A stretch of 16,198 bases of DNA from an uncultured Ruminococcus sp. Its GTDB lineage: Bacteria; Bacillota; Clostridia; Lachnospirales; Lachnospiraceae. Positions 14,329-16,198 of the stretch are shown here, in pieces. A model generated the notes under the pieces. It worked only from the letters and a program-made list of their open reading frames with translations, had not been told where the DNA came from and made no database searches. The translations under genes and the position numbers were made by a program. Each line of letters starts with the position of its first letter. Within the stretch, counting starts at the first letter, position 1. Where the stretch lies: NCBI GenBank assembly GCA_900553885.1, contig USFD01000070.1, positions 1-16,198 of the forward strand, read 5' to 3'.

Positions 14329-15408
14329 ATGGCAAAGAGAAGTATTATACCTTTCGGTCCTCAGCATCCGGTTCTCCCGGAACCGGTGCATCTGGATCTG
14401 GTGCTGGAGGATGAAACCGTAGTCGGTGTTATCCCGAGTATCGGGTTTGTCCACAGAGGACTGGAGAAGCTGGTAGAGAAAAGGGATTATAAACAGTATA
14501 CGTATGTGGCTGAGCGTATCTGCGGGATCTGCAGCTGCGGGCACGGCCTGGGGTACTGCCTGGCAGTGGAGCAGATTATGAATATCGAAGTGCCGGACCG
14601 GGCCAAATATCTGCGGACGATCTGGGTAGAGATGAGCCGTATCCACAGCCATCTGCTGTGGCTGGGTCTGCTGGCGGATGCAATGGGATTTGAGAGCCTG
14701 CATATGGAAAGCTGGCGGCTGCGTGAGAAGATTCTGGATATGTTTGACGAGACCACAGGCGGACGTATTATTCATTCCGTCAATCAGGTGGGCGGTGTGC
14801 AGAAAGATATGGACAGCACAATGCTTAATGATATTCTTCACGCCATCGATGATATTGAGAAGCAGATGAAGCCGATTGTAAAGACATTTCTTCATGATTA
14901 TACGGTGCAGAGCCGTCTTAAAGGTGTGGGCGTGTTATCCAAGGATGACGCTATCGCTCAGGGCGCGGTAGGCCCCATGCTCCGCGCCAGCGGTGTGGAA
15001 TACGACGCCCGGCTTCTCGGATACGGAGCCTACAAAGATCTGACGGTAGAGCCGATTACTTCGAAAGACGGGGATTCTTACGGAAGATGTGAAGTGCGTC
15101 TGAAAGAGCTGTTCCAGAGCTTTGATCTGATCCGTGAAGCAATCGGAAAGATCCCTCAGGGAGATATCAGTGTGCCGGTGAAAGGCAATCCGGACGGCGA
15201 GTATTTTGTACGTATTGAGCAGCCCAGAGGCGAGGCGATCTATTACGTAAAAGGCAGCGGGAAAAAGTACCTGGATCGTTTCCGTCTGCGTACGCCGACA
15301 ACCAGCAATATTCCGCCCATGGTTGAAATGCTCAAAGGATGTCAGCTGGCAGATGTGCCGCTTCTGATTCTTACGATTGATCCGTGTGTAAGCTGTACGG
15401 AACGTTAA
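14329..15408 (+). CDS. echE: Ech hydrogenase large subunit EchE (NiFe active site)
   Basis: A 359-aa catalytic subunit that interconverts H2 with protons and electrons. The nickel ligands are two CxxC pairs: the N-terminal motif RICGICSCGH (C65, C68) and the C-terminal motif DPCVSC (C353, C356). NuoD of complex I lacks these, so this is a true hydrogenase. Other group 4 features include PFGPQHPVLPEP near the start and EMSRIHSHLLW. The protein stops three residues after C356 (TER), so there is no C-terminal maturation peptide to remove. GGAG lies before the ATG, 5 bases after the echD stop. It is the client of HypA-F encoded divergently. Confidence 0.97.
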   Translation: MAKRSIIPFGPQHPVLPEPVHLDLVLEDETVVGVIPSIGFVHRGLEKLVEKRDYKQYTYVAERICGICSCGHGLGYCLAVEQIMNIEVPDRAKYLRTIWVEMSRIHSHLLWLGLLADAMGFESLHMESWRLREKILDMFDETTGGRIIHSVNQVGGVQKDMDSTMLNDILHAIDDIEKQMKPIVKTFLHDYTVQSRLKGVGVLSKDDAIAQGAVGPMLRASGVEYDARLLGYGAYKDLTVEPITSKDGDSYGRCEVRLKELFQSFDLIREAIGKIPQGDISVPVKGNPDGEYFVRIEQPRGEAIYYVKGSGKKYLDRFRLRTPTTSNIPPMVEMLKGCQLADVPLLILTIDPCVSCTER

Positions 15409-15433
15409 GGAAGACAGGGAAAGGAGAAGCGGT

Positions 15434-16012
15434 ATGGAAAAAACAAAGTATTTTACATTTGCCGGAAGAATATTAAAAAATCTTTTTAAGAAACCGGCAA
15501 CCACACAGTATCCGTTTGAGCCTGCCGACTACCCGGACAGGATGCGCGGACACGTGCAAATAAAAATTGAGGATTGTATTACCTGCGGCCTTTGCGCCAG
15601 GGCCTGCCCTTCACTGGCCATTCAGGTGGACAGAAAGGCAGGGACATGGACCATCAGCCGGTTTGACTGCGTACAGTGCGGCAGCTGTGTGGTCTCCTGC
15701 CCGAAGAACTGTCTGACTATGGAAAAAGGATATACAGAACCGGATATCCTGAAAAAGAGTGAGACATTTACAAAACCGCAGGAAGAGAAAAATAAAGCAG
15801 AAGAAAACGGTGCAGGCGCGGCAGCAGGCGGAAAGCCGGTAATGGACGCGGAAAAATGTGTTTACTGTACTCTGTGTGCAAAGAAGTGCCCCCAGGAGGC
15901 TATCCAGGTGGACCGGAAAGAGAAGATCTGGAAGCTGGATGAAGAAAAATGCGTAGAGTGCGGCATCTGCGCCGGGGCATGTCCGAAGAAGGCCATAGAG
16001 ATGAAAGGGTAA
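15434..16012 (+). CDS. echF: Ech hydrogenase ferredoxin-type subunit EchF, four-cluster form
   Basis: A 192-aa polyferredoxin that carries electrons between soluble ferredoxin and EchC. An N-terminal stretch (about 1-45, with YPFEPADYPDRMRGHVQIKI as in NuoI/EchF) leads into two 8Fe-type cysteine motifs: C48/51/54/58 and C79/82/85/89. After a charged Ala/Gly-rich linker (about 105-135) a second ferredoxin module follows, with C142/145/148/152 and C173/176/179/183. Usual EchF proteins are about 120-140 aa with two clusters, so this one has an extra two-cluster domain in the same frame. AAAGGAG precedes the ATG. It is the last ech gene before a gene-free end; in principle more operon genes could lie beyond the window. 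Confidence 0.93.
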   Translation: MEKTKYFTFAGRILKNLFKKPATTQYPFEPADYPDRMRGHVQIKIEDCITCGLCARACPSLAIQVDRKAGTWTISRFDCVQCGSCVVSCPKNCLTMEKGYTEPDILKKSETFTKPQEEKNKAEENGAGAAAGGKPVMDAEKCVYCTLCAKKCPQEAIQVDRKEKIWKLDEEKCVECGICAGACPKKAIEMKG

Positions 16013-16198
16013 CTTCGGATTTGACGAATGAAATCTCCGGTAGCAGGAAAGAAAATCAGAAGACAAAGAAGTTTTTGTAAGACGGATTCCGAAGATGGGA
16101 ACAGGAAATTCTGATTCCGTTCCATGAGTTAAGAAAAATAACGGAACCTGAGAATCAGCTAAAAGCAGGATTTACAGCGTGCTAACTCGCATGCGCTC
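16013..16198. other. Gene-free end of the window after echF
   Basis: No supported gene. Weak inverted repeats are visible: CTTCGGA (16013-16019) with TCCGAAG (16087-16093), and CTGATTCCGTT (16111-16121) with parts of 16140-16158. None is followed by a clear T-run, so the ech terminator probably lies beyond the window or these imperfect hairpins act weakly. A 28-codon frame starting at 16028 has no ribosome site and is not called. Confidence 0.4.

Noticed and set aside
10766..15408. Complex I (nuo) or Mrp antiporter operon
   Set aside because: The large subunit has both CxxC nickel motifs, which NuoD lacks. There are exactly six genes in echABCDEF order, and the hyp maturation set is adjacent.
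10766..16012. Formate hydrogenlyase (Hyc/Hyf)
   Set aside because: No formate dehydrogenase gene is present, and the NuoC-like domain is a separate gene (EchD), not fused to the large subunit.
16028..16114. 28-codon frame after echF
   Set aside because: No ribosome site, composition like noncoding DNA, and no recognisable feature.
1..16198. CRISPR array, defence island or biosynthetic cluster
   Set aside because: No regularly spaced repeats, cas genes, nuclease or restriction genes, or biosynthetic genes were seen on either strand.

Overview
The window looks like chromosome of an anaerobic Firmicute, most likely a gut-type Clostridia/Lachnospiraceae relative. This rests on AGGAGG-type ribosome sites before nearly every gene, moderate base composition in the metabolic genes with AT-rich intergenic DNA, a six-gene Ech hydrogenase with its hyp genes, and Clostridia-style small mobile-element genes. 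No ribosomal RNA or complete marker gene is present, so the taxonomy is inference.

Left part (1-2460), mobile DNA: an AT-rich leader with what looks like the first seven codons of a leftward gene running off the edge; a complete IS256-family insertion sequence (about 400-1764, imperfect 28-bp terminal repeats, intact transposase); then debris of a prophage or integrative element. The debris comprises a gene tail cut exactly at the IS end, a translationally coupled 48-aa phage-like protein, a very probable type I toxin-antitoxin locus (30-aa membrane peptide with a convergent antisense RNA), and a 20-nt stretch resembling a tRNA 3' end that may be an old attachment site.

Middle-left (2461-4812): a leftward TetR regulator - MATE efflux pump pair with a strong promoter whose -35 is overlapped by a palindromic candidate operator, a hairpin between the two genes and a strong terminator after the pump. 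It is followed by a gene-free stretch holding a nested set of inverted repeats that includes the terminator of the hyp operon.

Right part (4813-16012), the metabolic core: two divergent operons. Leftward is hypA-hypB-hypF-hypC-hypD-hypE, the complete set that builds and inserts the NiFe(CN)2CO centre: HypF/HypE make cyanide from carbamoyl phosphate, HypC/HypD assemble Fe(CN)2CO, HypA/HypB deliver nickel. Rightward is echA-echB-echC-echD-echE-echF, a membrane-bound, ion-pumping group 4 [NiFe] hydrogenase that exchanges electrons between ferredoxin and protons. The 233-bp region between them has a candidate promoter for each direction and an inverted repeat placed where one redox regulator could control both.

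The most notable points are: (i) EchE ends exactly at its DPCxxCxxR motif, so it has no maturation peptide, and no maturation endopeptidase gene is present; (ii) EchF carries four [4Fe-4S] motifs instead of the usual two; (iii) the toxin-antitoxin locus and the cut mobile-element gene beside the IS; (iv) the nested inverted repeats at 4671-4809.
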